From positions 124,001-188,000 of the forward strand of contig NZ_CP050497.1 in the NCBI RefSeq assembly GCF_018336815.1: a DNA stretch of 64,000 bases, written 5' to 3'. Positions 17,614-26,917 of this stretch are shown here, piece by piece. Numbering within the stretch: position 1 is the stretch's first letter; every line of letters starts with the position of its first letter. The notes below the pieces were generated by a model, which saw only the letters and a program-made list of their open reading frames with translations, did not search any database and was not told where the DNA came from. The stretch is from Treponema vincentii. GTDB taxonomy: Bacteria; Spirochaetota; Spirochaetia; Treponematales; Treponemataceae. Both the position numbers and the translations under genes were made by a program.

Positions 17614-18255
17614 ATGAAAAAGATTATATTTGTAGATATTCCTATGAAAAAAATGAATGACACTACAGATACCCAATGTTATGCGGAAACGGGAAATGCC
17701 GGTTGCCGCTATACCGGTAAGGTGGTGTTTCCTGTCAATGCCGTGCTTGCAGAAAAATTGCAGAAAGGAGATCAGGTAAAAGCGGTGCTCCTCACAACCA
17801 TTACAGGCAAAGATCATTCAATAGAAAATGTCGAGCTTTTTCAGCAGGAACTGAATTCGATTAATGCGGCTATCGGTGCGCATATTGAATATGAGCAACT
17901 TGCAACGGATTTTGTTGAATCAAAAGCAAGCCATGAAGCACGGCTCCGTAAAATGCTGCCGTTTATAGAAGAAGGCGCTGAACTCTATGCGGATATTACA
18001 TTCGGACAAAAAACAATCCCCATGGTTTTAATGTGTGCCTTTCATTTTGCGGAAAAGTTTTTTGATGCAGATGTAAAAAAAATCATATACGGCAAAGTTG
18101 AGTTTATCAAACATGCCGACGGAATAGCCTATCCTGAAAATCCTGAACTGTATGATGTTACGCCGCTCTATTATTTAAATAATCTCATGGGGACAATGGA
18201 AGCTCCAAACGGAACGGAAGCATTAAAAGCCTTGGATGCCTTTTTTGCACTGTAA
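17614..18255 (+). CDS. CARF-like (TM1812/Csx-type) nucleotide-sensor protein
   Basis: The ATG at 17614, with GAGG six bases before it, gives 213 residues beginning MKKIIFVDIPMKKM. The key part is YADITFGQKTIPMVLMCAFH (residues about 126-145) followed by ADVKKIIYGKVEF. This matches the D-x-T-x-G-x-K/R-x-x-P loop and following helix of CARF-fold proteins that bind cyclic oligonucleotides in type III CRISPR systems. There is no effector domain after it. No CRISPR array or cas gene is present in the window. It pairs with the sigma-like gene 21 nt downstream, which could be its output. The family call is from pattern memory and needs a profile search. Confidence 0.6.
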   Translation: MKKIIFVDIPMKKMNDTTDTQCYAETGNAGCRYTGKVVFPVNAVLAEKLQKGDQVKAVLLTTITGKDHSIENVELFQQELNSINAAIGAHIEYEQLATDFVESKASHEARLRKMLPFIEEGAELYADITFGQKTIPMVLMCAFHFAEKFFDADVKKIIYGKVEFIKHADGIAYPENPELYDVTPLYYLNNLMGTMEAPNGTEALKALDAFFAL

Positions 18256-18276
18256 TCGTAATAAGCGGAGAGAGTG

Positions 18277-19209
18277 ATGGACAAAAAGCAGCAGGAAGCA
18301 AAGATTATCAGAATTGCAACGGAACTGTTTCCGTTTGTTCAACAGAAGAATACTGCCTGTATGGAGTTTCTTACTTTGCGGACAAAACTTACCGATGCCG
18401 TATGGCGGTGGACGTTACTGACATTCAATCCGAAAAAAATTGAAAATGCCGCGATTGAAATAATGGAATGTGTAAACCGCAGTGTGCTCAGCTATGAAGG
18501 AACTGCCGAACACTATATTAACTATCTGGCACACTCTTTAAAAAAAGAAATAAACCGCGCAAATATAAAACTGCATACTTTTCACTCTGAAATCATTCCG
18601 CTGCCGGAGAACAAACGGCGAAAATGGAATCAGCTGTGCGCCGCTGCTGCACACTATGGGAAAGATATAGAACGTGCTGAAACACAAGCATGGCTTGCAA
18701 AGCGAACCGGTTATCCGGTGAATGAAATAGCCCAGCTCATGGAGTGGAAGGTTCAGACCGCTGTACAATCGGAACATATCGATTCCGAAAGCAGCAAGGG
18801 ATATTCTTTGTTTGATTCTGCGGCAGTATGTACTCATAGCGGTTACAAAGCAGTCGATGCCTGCTTAATAGAACAAGACCATATTGAGCGCAGCCTACAG
18901 CTCATTGATGCAGCATTTGCCGCATCGCAAGACCGCACAAAGCCGTATCTTTCCGCATTGCTGACCCATCGTGTGTTATGCGAACTGGATGCGGCAAAAG
19001 TAGACAGTACCGTAATAGCTGTAGTCTTGCGCAATGTACGCTTTTCAGATACGGAACATGGACGCACGCTCATCCGGCTATTTTTTGAAGCGAAAAGCTT
19101 CCCCACGCAAGAAGATATTGCCAAACAGTTCGGCAAAGATAAAACCGATGCAAGTAGAACGATACATAAATTTTTACAGAAAGTACGGCAAAGAGTATCA
19201 ATTTTTTGA
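18277..19209 (+). CDS. Sigma-factor-like regulatory protein
   Basis: The ATG at 18277 follows GGAGAGAG and gives 310 residues. The N-terminal part has HYINYLAHSLKKEINRANIK, like a sigma region 2 helix. The middle has AWLAKRTGYPVNEIAQLMEW, a helix-turn-helix-like segment. The C-terminus is TQEDIAKQFGKDKTDASRTI, followed by HKFLQKVRQRV, which closely fits sigma region 4 or a related helix-turn-helix. I infer a DNA-binding transcription factor, possibly an alternative sigma factor. It is 21 nt downstream of the CARF-like gene and upstream of the CBASS promoter. The pairing suggests nucleotide sensing coupled to transcription. Confidence 0.5.
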   Translation: MDKKQQEAKIIRIATELFPFVQQKNTACMEFLTLRTKLTDAVWRWTLLTFNPKKIENAAIEIMECVNRSVLSYEGTAEHYINYLAHSLKKEINRANIKLHTFHSEIIPLPENKRRKWNQLCAAAAHYGKDIERAETQAWLAKRTGYPVNEIAQLMEWKVQTAVQSEHIDSESSKGYSLFDSAAVCTHSGYKAVDACLIEQDHIERSLQLIDAAFAASQDRTKPYLSALLTHRVLCELDAAKVDSTVIAVVLRNVRFSDTEHGRTLIRLFFEAKSFPTQEDIAKQFGKDKTDASRTIHKFLQKVRQRVSIF

Positions 19210-19240
19210 TATAATGGACTATATAAAATATGATGAAAAT

Positions 19241-19269
19241 TTGCCAATATTATAAAATTTCATTATATT
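19241..19269 (+). promoter_or_regulatory. Promoter of the CBASS operon
   Basis: TTGCCA (19241-19246), 17-nt spacer, TATATT (19264-19269), with the patatin ATG at 19297 preceded by TTGAGGAG. This gives a short leader with a normal ribosome site, unlike the leaderless genes nearby. Confidence 0.7.
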
Positions 19270-19296
19270 AAGTAGATGCAAAATTGAGGAGTATGC

Positions 19297-20292
19297 ATGA
19301 AGCGTTGTGATAGAATTGATAAGCATAAACCTTTTAATATACTTTCCATAGACGGAGGAGGCATTTTAGGCTTATATTCTGCTGAGCTATTAACTCTCAT
19401 TGAAAAAGAACTATTTAAAAACGGTTCAACATTTTCTAGTAAATTTAATTTGATAGCAGGTACTTCAACCGGCGGTATTATCGCATTAGCACTTGCATTA
19501 GGGTGTTTTCCAGCTCAAATCTCTGAACTTTATAAACTGCATGGAGAAAAAATATTTCATAAATCTTATTTTAACTATCTTTTTAAAAATTGGATATTCA
19601 CAAATAGATACTCTTCTCTTTCGTTACAAAATGCTCTTATCGAATTTTTCGGTGATAAAACAGTCAAGGACTGTAAAACAAATATTTGCATTCCCGCAAT
19701 TGATGTATCTAACTGTCAGCCCATTATTTTTAAAACAAATCATAACGGAAATTTGACACGGGACATTGATGTAAAATTAACAGATATTGCTCTTGCAACG
19801 TCTGCAGCACCTACCTATTTCCCATTGCATAGTTTCGGCTATTATCGAGGCTTGGCTGATGGCGGTTTATGGCAAAATAATCCTGCTCTCTTTGCGATAA
19901 TAGAAGCGTGTACTTATTTTGTAGGCGAGGAAAAAGAGTATGATAGTATAAATATACTTTCGATTGGAAACCCTCTATCTGCAATCAAAGAAACCGTTTC
20001 GGTAGAAACAAGAAAATCAGGTTTAATAAAATGGGCATCAAAAATGGTGACCATGCCGATGAAAATATCTTCTTTTGGCGTACATAATATTATCAATTTT
20101 CTTTCGAGAAATGAAGCTCTTTCAATTCATAAATATTTACGGATTGAAAGTCAAAATTTACCGGATAAACCGGAATGTAAAAAATTATCTTTAGATTCTG
20201 CTAATCCGAAAACGTACAAATTGTTATCGGAATTAAGTTTTAATGATTTCACCAAAAATAAAGCCGATATAATTAAATTTTTTAAGGAGTAG
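19297..20292 (+). CDS. capV: Patatin-like phospholipase, CapV-type CBASS effector
   Basis: The 331-residue protein has all patatin motifs: oxyanion loop IDGGGILGLYSAELL (residues 18-32), nucleophile elbow AGTSTGG (Ser57), and catalytic Asp in LADGGLWQNNP (Asp188). CapV effectors degrade membrane phospholipids when bound by 3',3'-cGAMP from a DncV-like cyclase, killing or arresting infected cells. The cyclase gene starts 4 nt after this stop. The gene is AT-rich compared with the neighbouring chromosome, as are the next two, consistent with acquisition by transfer. Both catalytic residues are present, so the effector looks intact. Confidence 0.88.
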   Translation: MKRCDRIDKHKPFNILSIDGGGILGLYSAELLTLIEKELFKNGSTFSSKFNLIAGTSTGGIIALALALGCFPAQISELYKLHGEKIFHKSYFNYLFKNWIFTNRYSSLSLQNALIEFFGDKTVKDCKTNICIPAIDVSNCQPIIFKTNHNGNLTRDIDVKLTDIALATSAAPTYFPLHSFGYYRGLADGGLWQNNPALFAIIEACTYFVGEEKEYDSINILSIGNPLSAIKETVSVETRKSGLIKWASKMVTMPMKISSFGVHNIINFLSRNEALSIHKYLRIESQNLPDKPECKKLSLDSANPKTYKLLSELSFNDFTKNKADIIKFFKE

Positions 20293-20295
20293 TGT

Positions 20296-21224
20296 ATGGC
20301 AAATTTGCATCAAGCATTTATTGATTTTAATGAAAAGATAAAACTAACCGAATTTAAAAAAGCTGATATTCGGCGTAGGCGTGATGTTGTTCGCGATAAA
20401 ATACGGACATTTTTTAAAGATGAATTGAAATACAACCAACCTAAATTTCAATCACAAGGTTCTTTTACCATAAATACTGCCTTAAATCCAATCAATGGAA
20501 ATGAGGTTGATATCGATGACGGAATTTACTTGCAACACGTTTCGCAAAATGAAAATGAATGGCCTTCTCCTAAAGAAGCGCATAAGTTCATTGTTGATGC
20601 TCTCGATGATCATACAAAAGATGGTTGTGAAGATAAAAACTCTTGCGTAAGGCTTACTATGCGCATGATTTTCACATAGACTTTCCTATTTATATTATGA
20701 AAAATGGACACGCAAGGTTGGCTAATACAAAAACCAATAGATGGATTGAGAGTGATTCAAAAGATTTTAAAGATTGGTTTTATAACAATAGAAAAAATGA
20801 GCAAACAAACCGTATTATACGTTACTTAAAAGCATGGCGAGATTTTTCTAAAACAGATTTTACCAGTATAGAATTAACAATATTAGTTGTAAATAATTTT
20901 TACGGTAATGATCGTGATGATGTGGTATTGTATCAAACATTGGAAAAATGTGTGACATTTCTTAATACAAACCGAGGAATAAAGAAACCTGTTTCCCCAT
21001 ACGAAGATTTATGGGAGAATTATTCTGAATCAAAGAAAAATACTTTAATACAAAAACTTTCTGATCTTATGAATGATATAGCAACAGCAATCAATAACCA
21101 ATCCGATAATCGATCATCAATTATCATGAGGGAACAGTTTGGAGATAGGTTCCCTAAGCTGAATGACAAAACTACCACTCCTATTAAAGAATTTAGTATA
21201 GGCGTAAAACCGTGGCAATTATAG
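20296..21224 (+). CDS. dncV: DncV-like CD-NTase (CBASS cyclase), split by a frameshift
   Basis: The N-terminal 128 residues contain the nucleotidyltransferase signature FQSQGSF (Gly55-Ser56) and NEVDIDDGIYL (Asp72, Asp74). The third acidic residue lies in FHIDFPIYI in the second frame, which runs to 21224. One base is missing near 20655-20665; adding a T gives CVRLTYAHDFHIDF and a protein of about 309 residues. Unlike the other splits in this window, the break is not at an obvious long homopolymer, so real inactivation is possible. DncV-like enzymes make 3',3'-cGAMP. It lies between the patatin effector and the E2-like gene. Confidence 0.82.
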
Positions 21225-21853
21225 ACGAAAGTATTGATTTTATACATCAGACATTTCCTGAAGTTGCCATACGGCAAGAAGCCTCATCTGTAATTTTTGA
21301 AGGACGTTTTATTTTACGCGGTAGATATAAGGACTTTATTATGGAAGCTGCTCCGCGATTAACGCTAGTGATGGATAATAATTATCCGCATATATTACCG
21401 AAAGTTTTTGATATTGATGACATCATTGTGTATGATCACAAATTTCAAGATAAATCGCTCTGTCTTGCAACTCCCATAGATATTAGACTTAGATTACTAT
21501 CTTCAAAAAATATTTCTGATTACATTGAGGGCTTTTTAATCCCCTATTTTATTTCTTATAAATATTGGGAACAATCCGGTCAAAAAATTGATATTTATGG
21601 AGACCGTAGCCACGGTAAAAAAGGCATTATTGAATCTCTCGCTGATTTTTTTAATCTTGAGTGTAATGATGAAATTACAATACATTTATTGTTTTCATGG
21701 GCTGCTAAGATAAACAAATTTAGAAGATTGGTTCCCAAAGAAAATCAAGACAATTTCATAAAGAAATACAGTAATCAAATCTCAAAATTACGGAAATTAG
21801 GAATTTTTGAATTGAGGAAATATTTTAAATACATAAAAATGTCAACTGTGTGA
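21212..21853 (+). CDS. E2-like ubiquitin-conjugating protein of short type II CBASS
   Basis: A GTG at 21212 overlaps the cyclase stop by 13 nt and gives 213 residues. Residues 26-90 look like a UBC fold: FEGRFILRGRYKDFIMEAAP, then LTLVMDNNYPHILPKVF, and VYDHKFQDKSLCLATPID with the candidate catalytic Cys84. The C-terminal 100 residues are helical and basic. In full type II CBASS an E1-E2 fusion (Cap2) conjugates the cyclase C-terminus; short systems have only the E2. No E1 or JAB protease gene follows, so this fits the short form. The E2 assignment rests on pattern, not on a search. Confidence 0.65.
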   Translation: MAIIDESIDFIHQTFPEVAIRQEASSVIFEGRFILRGRYKDFIMEAAPRLTLVMDNNYPHILPKVFDIDDIIVYDHKFQDKSLCLATPIDIRLRLLSSKNISDYIEGFLIPYFISYKYWEQSGQKIDIYGDRSHGKKGIIESLADFFNLECNDEITIHLLFSWAAKINKFRRLVPKENQDNFIKKYSNQISKLRKLGIFELRKYFKYIKMSTV

Positions 21854-21901
21854 TAGAATGCACTATTATTATACATATAACATAAGCATAAGGAGTTTGT
21901 T

Positions 21902-24290
21902 ATGAGTTATACAAAAGAAGAAGTGATTGAAAAGATCATTGCCGTAGTAAAAAACTTTGACGGTAAAAGGAATCCCTCTGTAATTATGCAACAATTAGGC
22001 TGGAATAAAGACACCGTTAATAATATGTGCAGTTTATTCAATGTCAGTAAATTCAGTGAAATTTTATCTCAGATACCGCAGATACAAATAGAGAAAAATA
22101 AGCATGGCACCACATACGTGCAGCTTGTGCAGAATACCGAATACACACAATTAAATGCCAAGCAGGAGGAACTACAGATGGCAGAAACAACAAAGCATCA
22201 CGATAGGATATCAGCGCTTAAAAATGCGCTCAGCGAAGGTCTATACGAAAAAGATGAAGCGCTGCGCCTTGCACTTTTAGCAGCAATTGCAGGGGAAAGT
22301 ATTTTCTTTTTGGGTGCTCCCGGGTGTGCCAAGAGTATGCTTGCACGGCGTATTGCCAAGGCATTTAAAACAGACGGCGATGGAAGTGTTCAGTATTTTG
22401 AAACACTTTTAAATCAATTTTCTACACCGGAAGATGTGTTCGGCAATATTTCTCTGAAAGGCTTGAACGGCGAAGGTGAAAGCGGCAAAGAAGAATACCG
22501 CCGCCTTACGGAAAATATGCTGCCGGAAGCGGATATCGCCTTTCTCGATGAAATTTGGAAGGCAAGCCCTGCAATCCTCAACACACTCCTTACCATCATA
22601 AACGAGCGGAAATTTCATAACGGCAGTAAAGTACAGGACGTACCTCTAAAAGCCTTACTAGCCGCATCAAACGAATTGCCGGCAAAAAAACCGCGGGCTT
22701 GAAGCCTTGTACGACCGGTTCATTATTCGTTTGCCTATCGGTTTTATTCAAAACGAAGATAGCTTTTTTGATATGGTAGAAGGCTCGAGTTCTGAATTTG
22801 AACTTTCCGGTGAGATTAAAAAATTACAGATTTCCAACGAGGACTTAAAAAAATGGAAAACACAGATTGACGCAGTGCAGCTTTCAGAAGAAGCAAGAGC
22901 GGTTATTTCCGCAATCCGTAAAGAACTGACGGCGCAAAATGAGACATTGAGCGAAGAAGAAAAAGCTGCCGGTGAATCATTTGCAATCGGCGACCGCCGT
23001 TGGAAAAAAATAGTGCGCATCTTAAAAACATCCGCATTTTTGAACGACCGTACCGAAGTAGATTTAATGGACTGTCAGCTGATTGAATACTGCATTTGGA
23101 ACACCGAAAAACAGCAGAAAAAGGCACGCCAAATCGTAGAGACGTGCATTCAGCAAAACGGGCTGGATTGCGATACTGCGATAGATGACATCAACGACCG
23201 GATTGAAGAGTTTACGGCAAAAGTTGAGCAAGACTGGTTTAAAACAGTAAAAGTAGCTGAAAAAACACGAACAGACCCTGCAACTGATAAAATTGTCACA
23301 GTCGATGATCAAGAATGCTATAAATGTACTCGCGATGGCACCAACGAAACATGGTATGTTTCTGTAGCTAGAGGGAAACATGATCCATGGAATGATTATC
23401 ATGATATTTATGATTCGAATAAAAACCATTATACAAGCTCCTCCTTTCGGAAATCTGGTAGTAAAATTTCTTGTTATCATAACTTTACTGTAAAAAAGAA
23501 TCCTGAACAAATTGTAGTTATACAACCTGCAACAAGCTATCGTAAACAAAAAGAATATTCCGATATAGCGCAGGAAACGTTACAAAAGAATTTTGACAAA
23601 GCGTATTACAAGCCGATTGTAGATGAAATCCATACTGAAATTAAGGCGCTGAAAGACAAAAAAGAAGCGGATGCGATACCGTTCAAGGCAAATTTATTTG
23701 CAAATCAATCCTATAATAAAAGTCTTACTGCAAAACTGGATGAGGCAATCCGGCAATTTGAAGATGCGGAAATCGCACTTGCCAAGCAGCATGATAGATA
23801 TTTCAATGCTGAACTCGATACTGATTTTTCAGAAGGAGATGTCATTCTCAAAGACGGAACTGCTTTTTCTTCGGAAGAAATTAAAAATATGACAGAAGAA
23901 CAGAAAAAAAATGTGATTGCAGTTGTGTGCATTGCTGACGATAAAACCTTTGCCCTTGGTATAAGCGAAAAAAAATTGACATGGAATGCACTCAAAGAAT
24001 ATGCCCTTCATTACGGCGATGCCTTACCGAAAGACTATGCAGCAAATTGGATAGTTCCCGATAAAGCTCAACTGTATGCGATATGGGAAAATAGAGATAA
24101 ACTAAATACGTCCTTCGAAGCCCTTGGTATTGAGGAGGCGATGCTTACTCCGCAAGAATACTGGTCGGCATCCGAAAACGGAGAAGCGGCGGCCTTCTAT
24201 CAACTTTTTGATGAGAACGGTTTGCAAGACCATACAACCAAAGATCATGTATACGCAGTCCGCACTATCCGTGAATGGAGCAAAATATAG
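21902..24290 (+). CDS. RavA/MoxR-type AAA+ ATPase with C-terminal DUF1566-like domain, frameshifted
   Basis: After a helical N-terminal region (residues 1-95) comes a MoxR AAA+ core: Walker [15 protein letters not shown] (about 137-150), Walker [21 protein letters not shown], and sensor [11 protein letters not shown]. Six As instead of seven at 22684-22690 restore [21 protein letters not shown] and give about 796 residues. Residues about 680-796 are unlike Rav[39 protein letters not shown] and [10 protein letters not shown] resemble DUF1566/Lcl-type domains. An odd Cys/Tyr-rich stretch ([19 protein letters not shown]) lies before it. It is followed by the HEPN-like and VWA genes, so it is the ATPase of a MoxR-VWA system. 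Confidence 0.78.
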
Positions 24291-24298
24291 TGGGTGAT

Positions 24299-24601
24299 AT
24301 GAATACATCCCGTGAAGCCCTTACCGCATTGCAGCAAAAGTATTCCGGCGGCATGCCCAATGTCTACCGGCTTTCCGATGAACAGAAAGCATGGCTTGAA
24401 CTGAAAATACAGATGCTTGCAGAAGGGCTTCAACCACTGCAGCCGATTATGGAATTGCATAAAATCCGCAACCGGCTTGTGCATGCAACGGAAGATATTC
24501 CCGATAAGGAATTGCAAAAGATGATTTCATTTGTATTTGACAATATGGAAGAGATTAGAGCTTTAATAGAAACAGGATGCACTGATGACGAGAAAAGATA
24601 G
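24299..24601 (+). CDS. Small HEPN-like protein of the MoxR-VWA module
   Basis: From the ATG at 24299 there are 100 residues, mostly helical: MNTSREALTALQQKYSGGMP, WLELKIQMLAEGLQPL, then IRNRLVHATEDIPD. RNRLVH fits R-x4-H, the catalytic signature of HEPN ribonucleases (Arg57, His62). The whole protein is homologous to residues 10-110 of the next gene, which also has this motif, so it is a duplication or a split domain. It lies 8 nt after the ATPase stop and overlaps the VWA gene by 17 nt. RNase activity is an inference from the motif only. An alternative in-frame start lies 24 nt upstream. Confidence 0.6.
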   Translation: MNTSREALTALQQKYSGGMPNVYRLSDEQKAWLELKIQMLAEGLQPLQPIMELHKIRNRLVHATEDIPDKELQKMISFVFDNMEEIRALIETGCTDDEKR

Positions 24602-26813
24602 AAACTCAAGAAAATATAGCAGGAAAGCATTGCGCCCTATTGAAGAAATGAGTGAAAAATACCCTTCCGGTATTTCCGATGTTACAGCAATCAATGAAGA
24701 AGCGCGTGCATGGCTGCAAATAAAAATGCAGCAGCTACGGGAATGTTTAACAAAAGTATGGTTTTCTTCAAAACCTCATTGGTGGGAACCGCTCCGTCTA
24801 ACACGGAATAAAACCGCACACCAAACGGAAGATTTAAGCGATAATGCATTTTCCAACCTGTGTAGTACACTATTTTCCAACATCGGTAACATAAAACAAA
24901 ATTTAAACGCAAACATTCAACGCTATAAGCAGCAATCAAAGAAAAAGCGGCAGTTTGAAAAAAATGCTGCCCCTGAATCTGCATTCGGTTCAAATCGGGA
25001 ACGGAAGCAGTTGGTTGATGCGATCGAAGATGCCATACAGCCTGTTGAGCCGGAAGACATCCCCATTGCTTTTCCGCAGAATACATTTGCGCAGGTCGCG
25101 CAGCATACGCTTTCCGAAATTCTGAATACGCAAGACGTACAAGAGTATATGCAAACCCACGAAGGGCTTTCAGAAAATATTCAAACGGATCTTTTGGAAT
25201 GGCTGCAAAAAACACACGGCACATTGGAAAAAGAAAATCCGTTTTTCGATGAAGCAATCTTTGTTACACAGCAGAAAAAGCAGGCTGCAGAAGAAATTGC
25301 AGCCGATCTTTCTGCGGAAAAGTCAAAAATACAGTATCACTATAAACGTCTTCCGTCAGTTAGCGATTCAAAACGTGAAACTATTCAGGAAAGTACGCTG
25401 GACTTTGATTTTTACCGCAAAGCATTTGCCGAGCAAAAACACATCACCGATAGTGCAGCAGACGATACCGCGAAAACAGTTCCGACAGAGGAAGCACAAA
25501 CGTCTTCAGGAGCAAGTATACGGGTAGACGATATGCAAGCAGAAAACACTCCCGGAAAAAATGAGCAAGTAAATACTACCCATGCAGAAACCGTAATACA
25601 GAAAACGAAAAATAATGAAAAAAATACGCTTCAATGGGAATCGCCGGAAAAACTTGAAGCGCTGCGCAGAAACTTTATTGCCGATATGGAAAAAAATCTC
25701 ATAGAACGCAAAACAAAGTGGGAGCAGGAACGGATCGATGCTATGCGTAAGCAGTTTTTGGAAGAGCTGTATAAAAAAATACAAAACTTTATGCGGCTTG
25801 AAAAACTACTTACGCCGTTCACTAAAAATTTTGGAAGGCTCTGGGATTTATCCAAGCATCCCTTTGAAACAAGCGGGTTTGAAATTCTTGATACCTTTGC
25901 CAAACTTCTGGAACAAGATGAATCGCTGCAAGAACTCGCTGACCTTCTCGGCAGGCAAAGCCGCACACAAGCGGTGTTTGAAAAAGAGCTGCGGGATAAA
26001 ATCGTCATAACAACAGAGTGGCATCCGCAACCTGCATACCGCGGAGAGATAAACGGACTCAAGTATTCAAACGATATTGCAGCGGTTCTTCCCTGTGAAC
26101 TTGCTATGTTGAAAAATCCTGCGGCAAAAAAACTCTTTCAGCTGAAATTTGCGCAAAAACAACTCCTGTCATTTGAGTATCAAAATGAGCAAGAGGAATT
26201 AAAAGAAAGTATCGAGCAAGAAGAGGTAACGATGGAAAAGCAAGAACCTAAGGGACCGATTATCATCTGTGTTGACACGAGCGGCTCTATGCACGGCACT
26301 CCGGAGAATATTGCAAAAACGGTAGCATTTGCACTGGCAAAGATTGCCGCAGAACAGGAACGGCTTTGCTATATCATCTCGTTTTCCACAGATATTGAAA
26401 CACTGGAAGTAAAACCAAATGAGGATATGGAATTGACAAATGCGGACGGAGGCAACTACCTGCAAAAACTGGTACGTTTTTTGCGTATGTCGTTTAACGG
26501 CGGAACCGATGCGGAACCCGCGCTGCGGAAAGCGCTTAACATGCTTGCAGGCAGTGATACTGCAACCGGATATAAAAATGCCGATGTACTGATGATCTCG
26601 GACTTCGTAATGGGCAATCTTTCAGATGATCTTGTTACGGCTATCGAACAGGAAAAAGAAAAGGACACCGGCTTTTACAGCCTTGTTATCGGAGAAAGCG
26701 GCAACAAAAATACCATCGCCTGTTTTAATCACAACTGGCTGTACGACACCAATGATACCCGCGCGTCCCGGCATCTTGTTGAGCAGCTGCATGAACTGAA
26801 AACACGGAAATAA
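24585..26813 (+). CDS. VWA-domain protein (ViaA-like) with N-terminal HEPN-like domain
   Basis: The 742-residue protein starts 17 nt before the previous stop. Residues 15-105 repeat the small upstream protein and carry RNKTAH (Arg74-x4-His79). A long charged helical region follows. Residues about 555-740 form a von Willebrand A domain: IIICVDTSGSMHGTPENIAK with the MIDAS DxSxS (Asp564), MSFNGGTDAEPALRKAL, and VLMISDFVM. Metal-binding residues are intact. VWA proteins of this type pair with RavA-like ATPases, here two genes upstream. A HEPN-like N-terminus on a ViaA-type protein is unusual and suggests a conflict or stress system rather than a simple chaperone. Confidence 0.75.
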   Translation: MTRKDRNSRKYSRKALRPIEEMSEKYPSGISDVTAINEEARAWLQIKMQQLRECLTKVWFSSKPHWWEPLRLTRNKTAHQTEDLSDNAFSNLCSTLFSNIGNIKQNLNANIQRYKQQSKKKRQFEKNAAPESAFGSNRERKQLVDAIEDAIQPVEPEDIPIAFPQNTFAQVAQHTLSEILNTQDVQEYMQTHEGLSENIQTDLLEWLQKTHGTLEKENPFFDEAIFVTQQKKQAAEEIAADLSAEKSKIQYHYKRLPSVSDSKRETIQESTLDFDFYRKAFAEQKHITDSAADDTAKTVPTEEAQTSSGASIRVDDMQAENTPGKNEQVNTTHAETVIQKTKNNEKNTLQWESPEKLEALRRNFIADMEKNLIERKTKWEQERIDAMRKQFLEELYKKIQNFMRLEKLLTPFTKNFGRLWDLSKHPFETSGFEILDTFAKLLEQDESLQELADLLGRQSRTQAVFEKELRDKIVITTEWHPQPAYRGEINGLKYSNDIAAVLPCELAMLKNPAAKKLFQLKFAQKQLLSFEYQNEQEELKESIEQEEVTMEKQEPKGPIIICVDTSGSMHGTPENIAKTVAFALAKIAAEQERLCYIISFSTDIETLEVKPNEDMELTNADGGNYLQKLVRFLRMSFNGGTDAEPALRKALNMLAGSDTATGYKNADVLMISDFVMGNLSDDLVTAIEQEKEKDTGFYSLVIGESGNKNTIACFNHNWLYDTNDTRASRHLVEQLHELKTRK

Positions 26814-26917
26814 TAAGACCCTTGTCACACCGACAGCATGAACACTATATCTATGCACCGACATCACAGACAATCCCATATCTATGCAGCGCCGCATTTT
26901 TTCAGTATGATGACGGG

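Noticed and set aside
17418-17660. 80-codon reading frame upstream of the CARF-like gene
   Set aside because: No ribosome site, no recognisable composition, and it overlaps the better-supported start at 17614.
19297-24290. Prophage remnant
   Set aside because: The DUF1566-like domain recalls phage proteins, but there is no integrase, terminase, portal or tail gene around it.
17614-26813. CRISPR array near the CARF-like gene
   Set aside because: No regularly spaced direct repeats of 24-40 bp were seen anywhere in the window, and no cas genes were found.
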